Part shown: positions 9,838 through 20,804 of the stretch, piece after piece
Position numbering within the stretch: position 1 is the stretch's first letter
Layout of the letters: each line of letters starts with the position of its first letter
Assembly (NCBI RefSeq): GCF_003063245.1
Contig: NZ_MUXE01000006.1
Span: 59,112 to 123,111, forward strand
From: Arcobacter caeni
GTDB taxonomy: Bacteria > Campylobacterota > Campylobacteria > Campylobacterales > Arcobacteraceae
Direction: 5' to 3'
DNA length: 64,000 nucleotides
Program-made: the position numbers and the translations under genes
Notes under the pieces: generated by a model
Database searches by the model: none
What the model saw: the letters and a program-made list of their open reading frames with translations, nothing else
Told to the model about the DNA's origin: nothing

Positions 9838-9868
9838 AATTAATAGAGAGAACTCTCTATTAATTTTA
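9838..9868 (+). terminator. Terminator after rimP
   Basis: Near-perfect palindrome: AATTAATAGAGAG (9838-9850) and its complement (9853-9865), giving about 12 pairs around GAAC, followed by a short T run. It is placed directly after the infB-rbfA-rimP genes. Confidence 0.7.
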
Positions 9869-9930
9869 ACACTAATTAAAACTACTTTATATATATTAAC
9901 TTCTTTAAAAAATCAGAAAAGTGAATTAAA

Positions 9931-10935
9931 ATGAAAATAGATGATAACTTTTATATGAAATTAGCAATTGATGAAGCTTGGAAATATCAACTTTTAACTT
10001 ATCCAAATCCAGCTGTTGGTTGTGTAATTGTTAAAGATGGAAAGCTTTTAGCAATAGAAGCCCATAAAGAAGCAGGACAAGCTCATGCTGAAGTTAATGC
10101 ACTAAAAGCTGCATTTTTAAATTATAACCCAAATTCTGTACTAAAAACAAAACAAAATTCAGAGGATATACATGATTTTTTAATAAAAAATCATAATAAT
10201 TTTTTTAATGATTGTGAAATTTATGTAACATTAGAACCATGTAATCATATTGGCAAAACACCTGCTTGCGCAAACCTTTTAAAAGAGCTAAAACCTAAAA
10301 GAGTAATTATAAGTGTTAAAGATACAAATAATATAGCTTCAGGTGGCATAGAAACCCTTTTAAATGAAAATATAAAGATAACAGTAGGTGTACTTGAAAA
10401 TGAAGGAAATAACCTGATATTACCATTTCTTTCATGGCAAAATAAAACATCTATATTTTTTAAAATCGCTCAAACATTAAATGGGGCAACTAATGGAAAA
10501 ATCTCTTCAAATAGAGGATTAGCTTATGTTCATGCATTAAGAGATAAAATAGATTTATTAGTAATTGGTGGAAATACAATTAGAATTGATAAACCAACTT
10601 TAGATACAAGATATATTCAAGGAAATAATCCTGATATATTTATATACAGTAAAAATAAAATCTTTGATAAAAATATTCCATTATTTAAAACAGCAAACAG
10701 AAAAGTAATAATTTCAGATGATTTATTTAAATTGCTTGATTATAAATTTGTTATGATAGAAGGAACTTATAATTTACTTGAAAAGTTAAAGCAAAGAATT
10801 GATTTTATTATATTAATTATTAGCCCAAAAATCAAGAACGGTGACAACGCTTCAAATGAAATAAATATGGATTTTGAAATAATGCATGAAAATTATATTG
10901 GAGAGGATAAGATAGTTTTTTTAAAAAGAAAATAA
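9931..10935 (+). CDS. ribD: Bifunctional riboflavin deaminase/reductase RibD
   Basis: Catalyses two successive riboflavin steps: deamination of the diaminohydroxy-phosphoribosylamino-pyrimidine, then reduction of the ribose. The N-terminal deaminase shows the zinc site HAE (H52, E54) and PCNHIGKTPAC (C104, C113). The C-terminal reductase begins near residue 160 with FFKIAQTLNGATNG and LRDKIDLLVIGGNTIRIDKPTLDTR. At 334 residues it is slightly shorter than E. coli RibD (367), mainly in the reductase tail. It stands alone between two terminators and faces efp. Confidence 0.93.
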   Translation: MKIDDNFYMKLAIDEAWKYQLLTYPNPAVGCVIVKDGKLLAIEAHKEAGQAHAEVNALKAAFLNYNPNSVLKTKQNSEDIHDFLIKNHNNFFNDCEIYVTLEPCNHIGKTPACANLLKELKPKRVIISVKDTNNIASGGIETLLNENIKITVGVLENEGNNLILPFLSWQNKTSIFFKIAQTLNGATNGKISSNRGLAYVHALRDKIDLLVIGGNTIRIDKPTLDTRYIQGNNPDIFIYSKNKIFDKNIPLFKTANRKVIISDDLFKLLDYKFVMIEGTYNLLEKLKQRIDFIILIISPKIKNGDNASNEINMDFEIMHENYIGEDKIVFLKRK

Positions 10936-10936
10936 G

Positions 10937-10971
10937 AAAGTAAAATAGTAGCAAAGCTACTATTTTACTTT
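10937..10971. terminator. Bidirectional terminator between ribD and efp
   Basis: Perfect 16-bp stem (10937-10952 with 10956-10971) around an AAA loop, with A and T runs at its ends. It serves both converging transcripts and overlaps the last 12 bases of efp. Confidence 0.9.
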
Positions 10972-11520
10972 TTCTAAATATTCACCAGTTCTTGTGTCAC
11001 ATTTAATAATGTCACCTTCAAGAATATGAAAAGGAATTTGTACAACAGCACCTGATTCTAAAGTAGCAGGTTTTCTGCCACCTTGAGAATCACCTTTATA
11101 GTTTGGTGGTGTTTCTACAATTTTTAATTCAACAACCATTGGAGGCTCAACTGTGATAGCTTTTCCATTGTAATACATCATATCACAAGTCATTCCATCA
11201 ATAATCCAATCAAAAGCTTCTCCAACTTGATCATAAGTTAAACCCTCTTGTTCATAAGTTGTGTTATCCATAAATTGTAATAATTCACCATCATCATATA
11301 AAAATTGCATTTGTTTTTGTTGTAAATTTGGAACTTCACACTTATCACCTGCATGGAAAGTTTTTTCAATTAGTTTTCCATTTAAAAATGATTTGATTTT
11401 ACATCTAACAAATGCAGCACCTTTACCAGGTTTTACATGTTGATATTCTGTAATTTTATAAGGAATACCATCTACTTCAATTTTTAATCCTTTTTTTAAT
11501 TCGCTCATACCAATTGCCAT
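10960..11520 (-). CDS. efp: Elongation factor P
   Basis: Relieves ribosome stalling at polyproline stretches. The 186 residues show the three OB-like domains of EF-P. The tip loop reads KPGKGAA with Lys33 at the position that is beta-lysylated in enterobacteria; the modification enzymes are not in this window. The C-terminal signature [16 protein letters not shown] is intact. The start codon lies 9 bases after the serA stop with an AGGAG-type site, so it is probably cotranscribed with rpsA and serA. Its 3' end forms half of the shared terminator. Confidence 0.97.
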   Translation of the reverse strand: MAIGMSELKKGLKIEVDGIPYKITEYQHVKPGKGAAFVRCKIKSFLNGKLIEKTFHAGDKCEVPNLQQKQMQFLYDDGELLQFMDNTTYEQEGLTYDQVGEAFDWIIDGMTCDMMYYNGKAITVEPPMVVELKIVETPPNYKGDSQGGRKPATLESGAVVQIPFHILEGDIIKCDTRTGEYLEKVK

Positions 11521-11529
11521 AGTTTCTCC

Positions 11530-13113
11530 TTATATTTCTGCGTATGCAACTGCAATTGCAGCTTCTAAATTATCTAGTTTTTTTAATATATCAGAATTAA
11601 CTTTTTCATCAACAAGAATAACAGCTAAAGCACCATCTTTTCCTCTTGAAAGTCTAAAGTCAGCAATATTAATATTATTATTGCCTAAGATTTTTCCAAC
11701 TTCACCAATCACACCTGGTACATCATTGTTTCTCATAACAATCATTTTACCTTTTGGTTCAATATCTAATGAGAATCCATTAATTTCAACAACTCTTTGT
11801 ACATCTTCATTAAATACAGTTCCTGAAATTGTTTTTACACCAGTTGGTGTAGTGATTTTAATAGAAACTTTATTTTGGTAGCCACTATGATTAGATAATC
11901 CAGATGTAGTTAATTCTATACCTTTTTCTTTTGCAATAAAGTTAGCATTTACATAGTTAACTTCATCTCCTGAAGATACAGATAATACACCAACAGTAGC
12001 GAAAGTTTGTAAAGAATCAAGATATTCAGAAACTTGACCCTCAGCTGAGATATTAATTGATCTAATTTCGCTTTTACTTAATTGTGCAATTAAAAATGCC
12101 ATTTTTTGTGTTAATTCAATATATGGTTTTACAAATGATGGAATTTTACTTTCATCAATTGGAAGATTTAATGCATTTGGATATGCAATTCCACGAGCTG
12201 ATTCAATAGCATTATTTGCAGCTTGAACAGAGATTTCTCTTTGTGACTCTTTTGTATTTGCTCCTAAGTGAGCAGTCACAGTTACATTTGGTAAATCTAA
12301 TAAAGGATGATTAGTTGCAGGTTCTTTGATAAATACATCAATTCCAGCCATTGCAATTTTTCCAGATTTTAAGTTTTCTACCAATGCATCTTCATTGTAT
12401 AATCCACCTCTTGCGCAGTTAATTAAAACTACACCATCTTTCATTTTTGCAATTTCTTCAAAACCAATCATATTGATTGTTTCTTTATTTTTTGGCGTAT
12501 GAATTGTAATAATATCACAAGATAAAATATCGTCAAAATTAGTTGTGTATTTTATACCTAAATCAGTTGCTTTAGTTGAAGGAATATATGGATCGTAAGT
12601 AATTACTTCCATTTCAAATGATTTAGCTCTAAGTGCAACTCTATGACCAATATTTCCAAAACCAATAACACCTAGTTTTTTACCATAAAGTTCATTTCCA
12701 TACCAATCTTCTCTTTTCCAAACTCTATCAATTTTTAACTGATTATGAGCATAAGGAAATTTTCTCATACAAGATAACATGTGAGTCATAGTTAATTCAA
12801 CTGCTGCTATTGTGTTTGCAGTTGGAACATTCATTGCGATTATCCCTCTTTTGCTACAACCCTCAATATCAACATTATCATAACCAACACCAGCTCTAAT
12901 AATTGCTTTTAAATTAACAGCTGCATTTAAAAACTTTTCATCAACATCAGTTGATGATCTAGTAATTGCAACATGCGCATCTTTGATAATATTTAATAAT
13001 TCTGTTTTATTTACATCTGCTGCATATATATAATTTACATCTTCAGTATTTTGAAGAATTTGTAACCCAGCTTCATGTATATGGTCACAAACTACAATTG
13101 TATGTTTACTCAT
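11530..13113 (-). CDS. serA: D-3-phosphoglycerate dehydrogenase
   Basis: Oxidises 3-phosphoglycerate with NAD to start serine synthesis. The 527-residue long form has an NAD-binding GFGNIG at 151-156, the catalytic stretches NCARGG and GIDVF, and TAHLGANT with the catalytic His. An intervening ASB-type domain follows, and a C-terminal ACT domain (about 455-527, starting near MIVMRNNDVPGVIGEV) probably senses serine. It lies 14 bases after rpsA and 9 before efp. The same rpsA-serA neighbourhood occurs in Campylobacter. Confidence 0.96.
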   Translation of the reverse strand: MSKHTIVVCDHIHEAGLQILQNTEDVNYIYAADVNKTELLNIIKDAHVAITRSSTDVDEKFLNAAVNLKAIIRAGVGYDNVDIEGCSKRGIIAMNVPTANTIAAVELTMTHMLSCMRKFPYAHNQLKIDRVWKREDWYGNELYGKKLGVIGFGNIGHRVALRAKSFEMEVITYDPYIPSTKATDLGIKYTTNFDDILSCDIITIHTPKNKETINMIGFEEIAKMKDGVVLINCARGGLYNEDALVENLKSGKIAMAGIDVFIKEPATNHPLLDLPNVTVTAHLGANTKESQREISVQAANNAIESARGIAYPNALNLPIDESKIPSFVKPYIELTQKMAFLIAQLSKSEIRSINISAEGQVSEYLDSLQTFATVGVLSVSSGDEVNYVNANFIAKEKGIELTTSGLSNHSGYQNKVSIKITTPTGVKTISGTVFNEDVQRVVEINGFSLDIEPKGKMIVMRNNDVPGVIGEVGKILGNNNINIADFRLSRGKDGALAVILVDEKVNSDILKKLDNLEAAIAVAYAEI

Positions 13114-13127
13114 CTAAATAAATCCTA

Positions 13128-14780
13128 TTATTTCATTTGATCTTTTATAATGTCACCTAAAGTCATAGATGAGTCATCATTTACAGATTTTAAAACTTCT
13201 CTTTCTAATTGTTGCTCTAATCTTCTAACAGATAATCTAACTCTATTTTTTTTAGTGTCAATATTTACAACAACAGCTTCAATTTCATCACCATTTTTTA
13301 CTTCATCAGCTTTTAATGGACCAAAATCTTCATTTCTAATTAAACCATCAAGATTATTTTCAAGTTTTATAAAGATACCAAATTCTTTTGCATCTTTAAC
13401 AATCCCTTTTACAATATCTCCGATTTTATAGGCATCTTGGAATTTTTTAGCAGGAGAATCAGCAATTTCTTTAATTGATAATGAAATATTTTCTTTTTCT
13501 TTATCTATTTTAATAATTCTAACTTCAACTTCATCACCTTTTTTATAAAGTGTTTTACATTTTGCATTTGGTTCCCATGAAGCTTCTTCGTTATGTAATA
13601 AACCATCAACATCTCCGATACTAACAAATGCACCAAAATCAGTTAATGTAGCAATTTTACCTTTAATTACATCACCAATTTTATGTTCATTTGTGAATTT
13701 TGCGAAAGGTTTTTCTTGAAGATTTTTTAAAGAAACTCTTAATCTTTTTTGTGCGATATTTAATTCAATAACTTCAACATTGATTTCTTCACCAATTGTT
13801 AAAAGTTCTTTTGGATTTTTTAAGTTTTTATTCCATGAAATTTCTGAAATATGTAATAAACCTTCAATATCATTTCCTAAATCAACAAATGCACCATAAG
13901 ATTCGAAATTAGAAACTGTAACTGTAATAGTATCTCCAACTTCTAATTCATCTTTGATTTCTTCCCAAGGATTAGAAAGTGCAGCTTTGATAGATAATGA
14001 TAAATGTTGTTTTATTTTGTCATAAGATAAAACTACAACAGAAACTTCATCACCTTCGTTGTAATAATTTGCAGGATTTACAGGACCTTTGTACGAGATT
14101 TCATTGTAGTTTACTAAACCATCAATTCCACCTAAATCTACAAACATTCCATAAGAAGTAATTTTTTTGATAGTTCCAATAACTGGTTCTTTATTGTCTA
14201 AAATTTCAGTTACTTTATTATCTTTTACAGCTTTTGATTCTTCAATTAATTTTTTTCTTGAAACAATAATTGAATTTTGTTCTTTATTTACTTTAATAAC
14301 TTTTGCTTTAACAGTTTTTCCAATTGCTCCGATAGCTTTTAAATAAGATTGTGCCATAGGCATGAAATATTCACAACCATCAATATCTTCAATTATAAAA
14401 CCACCTCTTTGTTTAACAGAAACGATTTTACCTTCAATAGTTACATCTTCTATATTTTCACCATGAGTTTTTACAAAAGCATCAAACTTTTCTTTTTGTA
14501 AAACTTTTTTATGTGAAATACTTGGTCTTTCACCTCTGCTTCCCATTAACATAACAGGAATTGTGTCACCAACTTTGTATTTAACTTCACCACCAATTGT
14601 AATTTCTGAAATGTTTAATTGACCTTCGATTTTTTGACCAACATCAACTAAAACTCTTTCACTATTAATTTCAACAATTACACCATCAACTACAGAGTTA
14701 TTTTCTGCATTCTCGAAAGACTCATTAAGCATTTGCTCAAAATCAAAGTCTTCACCTAAATCAATATCTTCGATACCCAT
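13128..14780 (-). CDS. rpsA: 30S ribosomal protein S1
   Basis: Binds mRNA on the 30S subunit and helps initiation on weakly structured leaders. The 550 residues carry six S1 OB-fold repeats, beginning roughly at residues 33, 116, 198, 282, 368 and 454. Repeats 3-5 show the canonical YGxFVDLG-x-DGLLH-type core, while the first two are more divergent, as usual. AAGGAAT lies ahead of the ATG. A good -10 box sits about 40 bases upstream, so it starts a transcript continuing into serA and efp. Confidence 0.97.
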   Translation of the reverse strand: MGIEDIDLGEDFDFEQMLNESFENAENNSVVDGVIVEINSERVLVDVGQKIEGQLNISEITIGGEVKYKVGDTIPVMLMGSRGERPSISHKKVLQKEKFDAFVKTHGENIEDVTIEGKIVSVKQRGGFIIEDIDGCEYFMPMAQSYLKAIGAIGKTVKAKVIKVNKEQNSIIVSRKKLIEESKAVKDNKVTEILDNKEPVIGTIKKITSYGMFVDLGGIDGLVNYNEISYKGPVNPANYYNEGDEVSVVVLSYDKIKQHLSLSIKAALSNPWEEIKDELEVGDTITVTVSNFESYGAFVDLGNDIEGLLHISEISWNKNLKNPKELLTIGEEINVEVIELNIAQKRLRVSLKNLQEKPFAKFTNEHKIGDVIKGKIATLTDFGAFVSIGDVDGLLHNEEASWEPNAKCKTLYKKGDEVEVRIIKIDKEKENISLSIKEIADSPAKKFQDAYKIGDIVKGIVKDAKEFGIFIKLENNLDGLIRNEDFGPLKADEVKNGDEIEAVVVNIDTKKNRVRLSVRRLEQQLEREVLKSVNDDSSMTLGDIIKDQMK

Positions 14781-14819
14781 TTTATTCCTTCATATTTACC
14801 AGTTTTATTAAATGGGACG

Positions 14820-14825
14820 ATTATA
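14820..14825 (-). promoter_or_regulatory. Candidate -10 box for rpsA
   Basis: Perfect TATAAT on the minus strand, preceded by TTTTTTG, in the 67-base gap between ispH and rpsA. The initiation point would be near 14813, giving a leader of about 33 bases. No good -35 box is visible, which is common in this group. Confidence 0.5.
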
Positions 14826-14847
14826 CAAAAAATTGGCTTAAAAACTC

Positions 14848-15684
14848 TTAGTTAATTGATTCTATTTTGTCTACAACTTGCTGTATTATCCAATCAGGAG
14901 TACTAGCACCTGCTGTTACACCACATAACTTTTTATTTAAAAACCAGTGATTATCTAGTTCAGTTTGGTTCTCAATTAAGTAAGAATCAGGACAATTTTC
15001 TAAACAAATTGAGTGTAATTGTTTTGTATTTGATGAGTTTTTTCCTCCAATTACAATCATGACATCTACTTCTTTTGAAAGTTCTCTTGCAGCATCTTGA
15101 TTTTCAAATGTTGCATCACAAATTGTATTAAAAACTCTGACTTCTTTATTTTTTAGAATCAAATAATTTACAATTTCTAGATATTTTTCTTTCTTTTTTG
15201 TTGTTTGTGCAACTGTTGCAATTTTATTATTTTTGAAAATAATGTTTTTTAAATCATGTGGTTCTAATACAATATGAACATCATCTTGATTTTCTGCATA
15301 AGATTGAACACCTTTAACTTCTGGATGATCTGCATCACCAAAAATAAGAATAGAATAGCCCTCTCCTGACATTTTTTTAACTATTTGTTGTGGAGTTGTA
15401 ACAAATGGACAAGTTGCATTTATGATTTTTGCATTTAATGTTCTTAAATGTTTCAAATCATTTTTTGGAATGCCATGGGTTCTAATAATAACTGTATCGT
15501 TGTCTTTTACATCACTTAAATTATTATATAATCCTACTTTAAAATCATTTTTCAATCTATTTATTTCATCTTGATTATGAATAAGAGGACCCATTGTTGC
15601 AGAATTATCATACTCCTCTGCTATTTTAATTGCTCTTTTTACACCAAAACAAAATCCATAATTTGATGCTAATTTTACTTTCAT
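14848..15684 (-). CDS. ispH: 4-hydroxy-3-methylbut-2-enyl diphosphate reductase
   Basis: Last step of the MEP isoprenoid pathway, reducing HMBPP to IPP and DMAPP with a 4Fe-4S cluster. The three cluster cysteines are in place: C12 (NYGFCFGVKRA), C90 (NATCPFV) and C187 (NTICDAT). The conserved histidines and catalytic Glu region (THG, HPEVKG) are present, and the C-terminal GASTPDWII is typical. The 278 residues match the short bacterial form. It follows aroA by 12 bases in the pheS-pheT-aroA-ispH run. Confidence 0.97.
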   Translation of the reverse strand: MKVKLASNYGFCFGVKRAIKIAEEYDNSATMGPLIHNQDEINRLKNDFKVGLYNNLSDVKDNDTVIIRTHGIPKNDLKHLRTLNAKIINATCPFVTTPQQIVKKMSGEGYSILIFGDADHPEVKGVQSYAENQDDVHIVLEPHDLKNIIFKNNKIATVAQTTKKKEKYLEIVNYLILKNKEVRVFNTICDATFENQDAARELSKEVDVMIVIGGKNSSNTKQLHSICLENCPDSYLIENQTELDNHWFLNKKLCGVTAGASTPDWIIQQVVDKIESIN

Positions 15685-15696
15685 ATTAATTTGCCT

Positions 15697-16977
15697 TTAT
15701 TTATATAAAGAGTCTAGTATTTCTTTAAAATTTGGGAATGAAGTATCTATACATTGTGTATCTTTAATCTCCATATCACTATTTAGTCCAGCAATTGCAA
15801 AACTCATAGCAATCCTATGATCTCCATGTGAGTTTATTGTGGCTTTATTCATTGTTCCACCAATTATCTCATATCCATCTTCAAATTCTGTATATGTAAC
15901 TCCACAAAGCTTTAGGTTATTTACTACCCTTGAAATTCTATCTGACTCTTTTACTCTTAACTCTTTTGCATTTGAAACTTTTGATTTTCCATTTGCTAAA
16001 CTCATAGCAATTGATAAAGCTGGTAACTCATCAATTAACCAAGATATATTTTCACTTACAACAACCCCATTTAATTCATTATTGATTATTTCAATATCAC
16101 CAATTGGTTCATAAATATTTTCTTTTTCAATGAAATTTACGATAACACCCATTTTTTTTAAAACTATATAAGCTTCTATTCTTGTTGGATTTAAAGTTAC
16201 ATTTTTAATAAAAACTCTTGAACCTTTTGTTATAGCAGCAGCTAAAGCAAAGAAAAATGCTGATGAAGGATCAGTTGGAACCGTAATATTTAACGGTTTT
16301 AAATGTCCAGATAAAGGATGAATATTTATAAATCCATCTTTATCATTTTCAAGTTTTGCACCCATTCCTTTTAACATTCGTTCGGTATGATCTCTAGTTA
16401 ATTCATTTTCTTTATATTTTGAAATACCAGAGGCTCTAAGAGCCGCTAGAATCATTGCTGATTTTACTTGTGCTGAATCCACTGGCGAATGATAAGTAAA
16501 TGGCTGTAATTCTTTTACACCTCTTATAAATAAAGGAGCTTTATTTCCATTTTCTCTTCCATCTATTAATGCACCAATACTTCTTAAAGGAACAGCAACT
16601 CTATTCATTGGTCTATTTCTTAAGTATTTATCTCCTGTTAATGTAAATGCACCATCAATTGAAGCCAATAAACCACAAAACAGTCTCATTGCAGTTCCAG
16701 AGTTTCCGCAATCAAGTACATCGGATGGTTCATTTAAAATAGGAGTTGGAGTTATTTCAACACTTGAGCCATCTCTTTTGATAGTTGCTCCAAGTTGTTC
16801 CACGATACTTAAAGTATTTAGAGTATCCTCAGCTGTTAAATAATTTTTTATATATGAAGTTTGATTTGAAAAAAGTGAAAACATCGCACATCTGTGAGAT
16901 ATAGATTTGTCACTTGCAATTGAATCTATTTCTATATCAAATGCTTTTGTTAATTTTTTTATAGTAAATTTTTCCAC
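15697..16977 (-). CDS. aroA: 3-phosphoshikimate 1-carboxyvinyltransferase (EPSP synthase)
   Basis: Sixth step of the shikimate pathway, joining PEP to shikimate-3-phosphate. The 426 residues show DKSISHR near the N-terminus, [11 protein letters not shown] for PEP binding, [10 protein letters not shown] and the C-terminal RVKESDRI and DHRIAM motifs. In the GNSGTAMR loop the key Gly and Ala are present. The start is GTG (revcomp of bases 16975-16977) with AAAGGA upstream. It lies 16 bases after pheT. Confidence 0.97.
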   Translation of the reverse strand: MEKFTIKKLTKAFDIEIDSIASDKSISHRCAMFSLFSNQTSYIKNYLTAEDTLNTLSIVEQLGATIKRDGSSVEITPTPILNEPSDVLDCGNSGTAMRLFCGLLASIDGAFTLTGDKYLRNRPMNRVAVPLRSIGALIDGRENGNKAPLFIRGVKELQPFTYHSPVDSAQVKSAMILAALRASGISKYKENELTRDHTERMLKGMGAKLENDKDGFINIHPLSGHLKPLNITVPTDPSSAFFFALAAAITKGSRVFIKNVTLNPTRIEAYIVLKKMGVIVNFIEKENIYEPIGDIEIINNELNGVVVSENISWLIDELPALSIAMSLANGKSKVSNAKELRVKESDRISRVVNNLKLCGVTYTEFEDGYEIIGGTMNKATINSHGDHRIAMSFAIAGLNSDMEIKDTQCIDTSFPNFKEILDSLYK

Positions 16978-16993
16978 TTTTTTCCTTTTGTAA

Positions 16994-19315
16994 TTATTGT
17001 CTTAAACCAATTGATAATTCATTATTTAGTACATCTAAAATTGAGTTTATAGTTTTTGTAATATCTTCTTCTTCCATTGTTTTTTCATCATTTTGTAAAA
17101 CAAATCTTATTGTTAAACTTTCATTATCTGCTAATTTTTCATCATGATAAATATCAATTAAATTAAACTGTTTAATATTTTTATTATTTAAAGAATTAAT
17201 TACTTTTTTTACTTCTTTATATTCTAACGATTTTGGAGCAATAATAGTTAAATCTTTTTTTGATGATTGAAACTTTGAATAAGAACCTGTTTTAATAATC
17301 TCATTTTTAATTGCTTCAAAATCAATTTCAGCAATAAATGTATCATTTAAATCATAATCTTCACAAACACTTGGATGTAGTTTACAAATATATCCAACTA
17401 CTTTCCCATCAATTAAAACATTAGCATTTTGGTATGGATGAATAAATAAATTATCTATTTGTGTCATTGGTTCTAAATCAAATTTTCCAATTGTATTTAA
17501 TACTTTTTTTGAAAAAGAGAAGAAATCAATATTCTTTGGTTTTCCAGCATTTGAAATCTCTTCTTGCTCAATTGAACCTGTTTGAATAAATGAAATCTTT
17601 TTAGATTCATTTCTATTCTCATCAAAAATAGTTCCTATTTCAAAAAATGCGGTTGATCTAGCTCCAACTTTAAAATTATTTGCACAAGCTTCTACTAAAT
17701 TTAATAAAATTGTACTTCTAAAAGTATTTAGTTCTTTCACAATTGGATTGATTAAATCAAGTTCATCTTTTACTGTTTTAAAACCATATTTTTCTAAGCT
17801 TTCTTTTGAAGAAAATACATAAGTTAATGTTTCATAAAAACCATTTTCTATTGCTTTAAATCTTAATTTATTTTTTTTAATTAAGTCATTTGAAGTTTTA
17901 TTAACTCTATTTACTTCATCGATTTGCAAAGGTTTTGCAATAATGTTATCAATTCCAATAATTCTTACAATCTCTTCTGTAATATCTGCAATATTTTTTA
18001 TGTCATGTCTATAATAAGGGATTTTTATAACTAAAACACTACCAATATCTTTAACTTCAAAACCTAATGAAATAAGAATTCTTTCAATTTCAATTTTAGG
18101 TATTTCTTGACCAATAATAGCATTAATTTTATTTACACTTATATCTAATGTTAGTTTTTCTTTATCTTCTACAAAAGTTTCACAACCACCATAAACAGAA
18201 GCACCAAATTTAGAAACTAATGTTGAAAGATAATTCATACCAAAATCAATATTTGGTTCACTTCCTCTTGAAGCTCTATAATAAACTTCTCCAGTTTTTA
18301 TTTTTGCATCAAAAACTTTTTTTGATATTAATTCGGGATTAATATATGAAGCTTCGATAATAAAGTTTGTATAATCTTTTTCTATATCATTGTGTTCAAC
18401 ACAAACTTTACTTAATTGCTCTGTTCCATAAATGTTATCAAATCCTAATTCATCTTTTTTAATATACATAATATTAAGATTTTCACCTTTTATAGTTTTT
18501 TCTTTAGGATATGCATTTAAAATTACACCAGTTGTATGAGTTGTATAAGTTAAAATATTTTTTACATCATTATCTTCTTGGAATTTACCAATTATTGCAG
18601 TTCTTAGTTTTTGTAAAATATTTAGTTTAAAATCTGAAAAATCAATAACAATAAAAGATAAAGATGAATCAATATATTTATCGCATTCTATTTCTAAAAG
18701 TTGACCAATACCTAATTTATTGTAATTAATTTTTTTATCACATTCAATTAATACAATTGAATAAAATGCACTTAATTCTCTTACTATTCCATATATACTT
18801 AAACAATCACCTCTATTTGCAGTTAATCCAATTTCAATAATGTCATCATTTAGTTTTGAATATTCTTTTAACTCTTTTCCTAAAACTAATTCACCAATAG
18901 AATCATCAAGTTCTAATATTCCATCATTTAATTTTGGAAGTCCAAGTTCAGTTGAAGAACAAATCATTCCATTTGATTCAACACCTCTTAATTTTGCTTC
19001 TTTAATGATAAAATTATTTCCTAAATCACATCCTACTGTTGCAACTGGTACAAATTGTCCCGCTTCAACATTTTTTGCACCACAAACTATTTGAACTTGA
19101 TGAGTTCCTAAATCAACTTGACAAATATTTAATTTATCAGCATCTGGATGTTTAACTTTTTCTAAAACTTTTCCAACTACAACTTTAGGAGCAATTGTAA
19201 TTTTTTCTAAACTATCAACCTCAAAACCAATAGCATTTAGAGTTTTACAAATTTCATCTGTTGAAATTTTTGAAATATCAATAAATTCTTCTAACCAACT
19301 TCTAGTAATTATCAT
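16994..19315 (-). CDS. pheT: Phenylalanyl-tRNA synthetase beta subunit
   Basis: Forms the alpha2-beta2 enzyme with PheS. The 773 residues follow the standard order: an N-terminal EMAP/tRNA-binding fold (about 38-150, with [16 protein letters not shown] and VCGAKN), the B3/B4 editing domain, the B5 domain (about 400-470), a catalytic-like domain and a C-terminal ferredoxin-fold anticodon-binding domain (about 680-773). Its ATG overlaps the pheS TGA as ATGA, coupling the two subunits. Confidence 0.97.
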   Translation of the reverse strand: MIITRSWLEEFIDISKISTDEICKTLNAIGFEVDSLEKITIAPKVVVGKVLEKVKHPDADKLNICQVDLGTHQVQIVCGAKNVEAGQFVPVATVGCDLGNNFIIKEAKLRGVESNGMICSSTELGLPKLNDGILELDDSIGELVLGKELKEYSKLNDDIIEIGLTANRGDCLSIYGIVRELSAFYSIVLIECDKKINYNKLGIGQLLEIECDKYIDSSLSFIVIDFSDFKLNILQKLRTAIIGKFQEDNDVKNILTYTTHTTGVILNAYPKEKTIKGENLNIMYIKKDELGFDNIYGTEQLSKVCVEHNDIEKDYTNFIIEASYINPELISKKVFDAKIKTGEVYYRASRGSEPNIDFGMNYLSTLVSKFGASVYGGCETFVEDKEKLTLDISVNKINAIIGQEIPKIEIERILISLGFEVKDIGSVLVIKIPYYRHDIKNIADITEEIVRIIGIDNIIAKPLQIDEVNRVNKTSNDLIKKNKLRFKAIENGFYETLTYVFSSKESLEKYGFKTVKDELDLINPIVKELNTFRSTILLNLVEACANNFKVGARSTAFFEIGTIFDENRNESKKISFIQTGSIEQEEISNAGKPKNIDFFSFSKKVLNTIGKFDLEPMTQIDNLFIHPYQNANVLIDGKVVGYICKLHPSVCEDYDLNDTFIAEIDFEAIKNEIIKTGSYSKFQSSKKDLTIIAPKSLEYKEVKKVINSLNNKNIKQFNLIDIYHDEKLADNESLTIRFVLQNDEKTMEEEDITKTINSILDVLNNELSIGLRQ

Positions 19316-20310
19316 TTGAATTGTCCTAATAGTCTTGTATCACTTTCAAATAGTGATCTTAAATCTCCAATATTATGAATTAGCATTGCGAATCTTTCAA
19401 CTCCTAATCCAAAAGCATATCCTGATTTATTTTCATAACCAACAGCTTTGAATACATTTTCATCTACAATTCCACAACCTAAAACTTCAAGCCATCCTGT
19501 TTGTGAACAAACTCTACAACCATCACCTTTACAAAACACACATGAAATATCAACTTCAGCAGATGGTTCTGTGAATGGGAAAAAAGAGGGTCTAAATCTA
19601 ACTTCTACATCTCCAAACATATGTTGTAAAAATTCAACTAAAACATGTTTTAAATTTGCAAAAGATACTTTGTCCGCAACATCCACAACTAATGCTTCAA
19701 TTTGGTGAAACATAGGAGTATGAGTAATATCAAAATCTCTTCTAAAAACAGTTCCTGGAGCTATCATTCTAATAGGCGTATTTGGGTCTTGTTTTAGCAT
19801 AGTTCTTATTTGAACAGGTGAAGTATGTGTTCTTAATAATGTGTAATCTTTGTTATAAAAAGTGTCTTGCATATCTCTTGCTGGGTGATATTTAGGAAGA
19901 TTTAATGCTTCAAAATTATGAAAATCATCTTCAACAAGAGGTCCTTCTTCCACTGCAAAATTTAGATTTTGGAAATATCTTATAATTCTATCCATTGTTT
20001 CAACAACAGGATGTGTTGCACCACAAGTTAATTCATTATTAAATCTTGTTACATCAATTTTTTCATTTTCTAGTTTATTATTTAGTGCAATTTTTTCTAA
20101 AACAATTTTTTTTGATTCTAGTGTTGCTGTAATTAACTCTTTTTGAGTATTTAAATTTTCTGCAAAAACTTTTTTTTCTTCGTTTGGAACACTTTTCATT
20201 TTAGCAAATTCTAAAGTTAAGATACCTTTTTTACCTAAAGTATCAATTCTAAGATTTTCTAATTCTTCAAGTGATGTTGCATTGGTTATTTTTTCAATCC
20301 ACTGTGTCAC
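19312..20310 (-). CDS. pheS: Phenylalanyl-tRNA synthetase alpha subunit
   Basis: Catalytic subunit that charges tRNA-Phe. An N-terminal coiled-coil (about residues 1-90) precedes the class II core. Motif 2 appears as [24 protein letters not shown] and motif 3 as [11 protein letters not shown]. Length is 332 residues. The start is GTG (revcomp of 20308-20310), supported by an AGGGAG site just upstream. It heads the pheS-pheT-aroA-ispH run. The 130-base gap before the divergent HIT gene must hold both promoters; I could pick only the plus-strand -10. Confidence 0.97.
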   Translation of the reverse strand: MTQWIEKITNATSLEELENLRIDTLGKKGILTLEFAKMKSVPNEEKKVFAENLNTQKELITATLESKKIVLEKIALNNKLENEKIDVTRFNNELTCGATHPVVETMDRIIRYFQNLNFAVEEGPLVEDDFHNFEALNLPKYHPARDMQDTFYNKDYTLLRTHTSPVQIRTMLKQDPNTPIRMIAPGTVFRRDFDITHTPMFHQIEALVVDVADKVSFANLKHVLVEFLQHMFGDVEVRFRPSFFPFTEPSAEVDISCVFCKGDGCRVCSQTGWLEVLGCGIVDENVFKAVGYENKSGYAFGLGVERFAMLIHNIGDLRSLFESDTRLLGQFK

Positions 20311-20405
20311 TTTTTTCTCCCTAAATTTATAAATAATTATCTTGGATTTTAATTATTTGTATCAGTATTTTAGGGATTATACATAAAGATTTATTAGAGT
20401 TTGGT

Positions 20406-20411
20406 TATAAT
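20406..20411 (+). promoter_or_regulatory. Candidate -10 box for the HIT gene
   Basis: Perfect TATAAT, 29 bases ahead of the start codon, with AAGGAAAG as ribosome site between them. No convincing -35 box. Confidence 0.55.
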
Positions 20412-20440
20412 ATTTTACTATTTAATTTCAAGGAAAGATA

Positions 20441-20770
20441 ATGTGTATATTCTGTAAGATTGTAAAAGGTGAGATACCAAATCAAACTATTTTAGAGGAT
20501 GAAAAGTTTTTAGCATTTAATGATATTAATCCTACAAGAAAAGTTCATGTATTAATTATTCCAAAAGAACACTATGCTTCTTTTGATGTAATACCTTCTC
20601 ATGTTATGGTTGAAATGACAGAATTTATTCAAAAAGTAGCTGGTATTTTAGATGTAAAACAGAGTGGTTACAGATTAATTACAAATGTTGGAGATGATGG
20701 CGGACAAGAAGTTCATCATTTACATTTTCATATAATTGGTGGTGAACCAGTTGGTAGATTAGTTAGATAA
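20441..20770 (+). CDS. HIT family (HinT-like) nucleotide hydrolase
   Basis: Small histidine-triad protein, probably a purine nucleoside phosphoramidase of the HinT branch. The 109 residues contain the N-terminal CIFCKIVKGEIP and the triad HHLHFHIIGG, with H93, H95 and H97 forming the catalytic HxHxH. The same gene sits beside pheS in Campylobacter. It has its own -10 box and ends in a bidirectional terminator shared with accA. Confidence 0.93.
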   Translation: MCIFCKIVKGEIPNQTILEDEKFLAFNDINPTRKVHVLIIPKEHYASFDVIPSHVMVEMTEFIQKVAGILDVKQSGYRLITNVGDDGGQEVHHLHFHIIGGEPVGRLVR

Positions 20771-20796
20771 CAAGAAGTTTTAAAACTTTTTGTTAT
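20767..20796. terminator. Bidirectional terminator between HIT gene and accA
   Basis: Imperfect 15-bp inverted repeat, 20767-20781 against 20782-20796, with a single G-T wobble, overlapping the HIT stop codon and lying just after accA on the other strand. Confidence 0.7.
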
Positions 20797-20804
20797 CTTT
20801 AAAC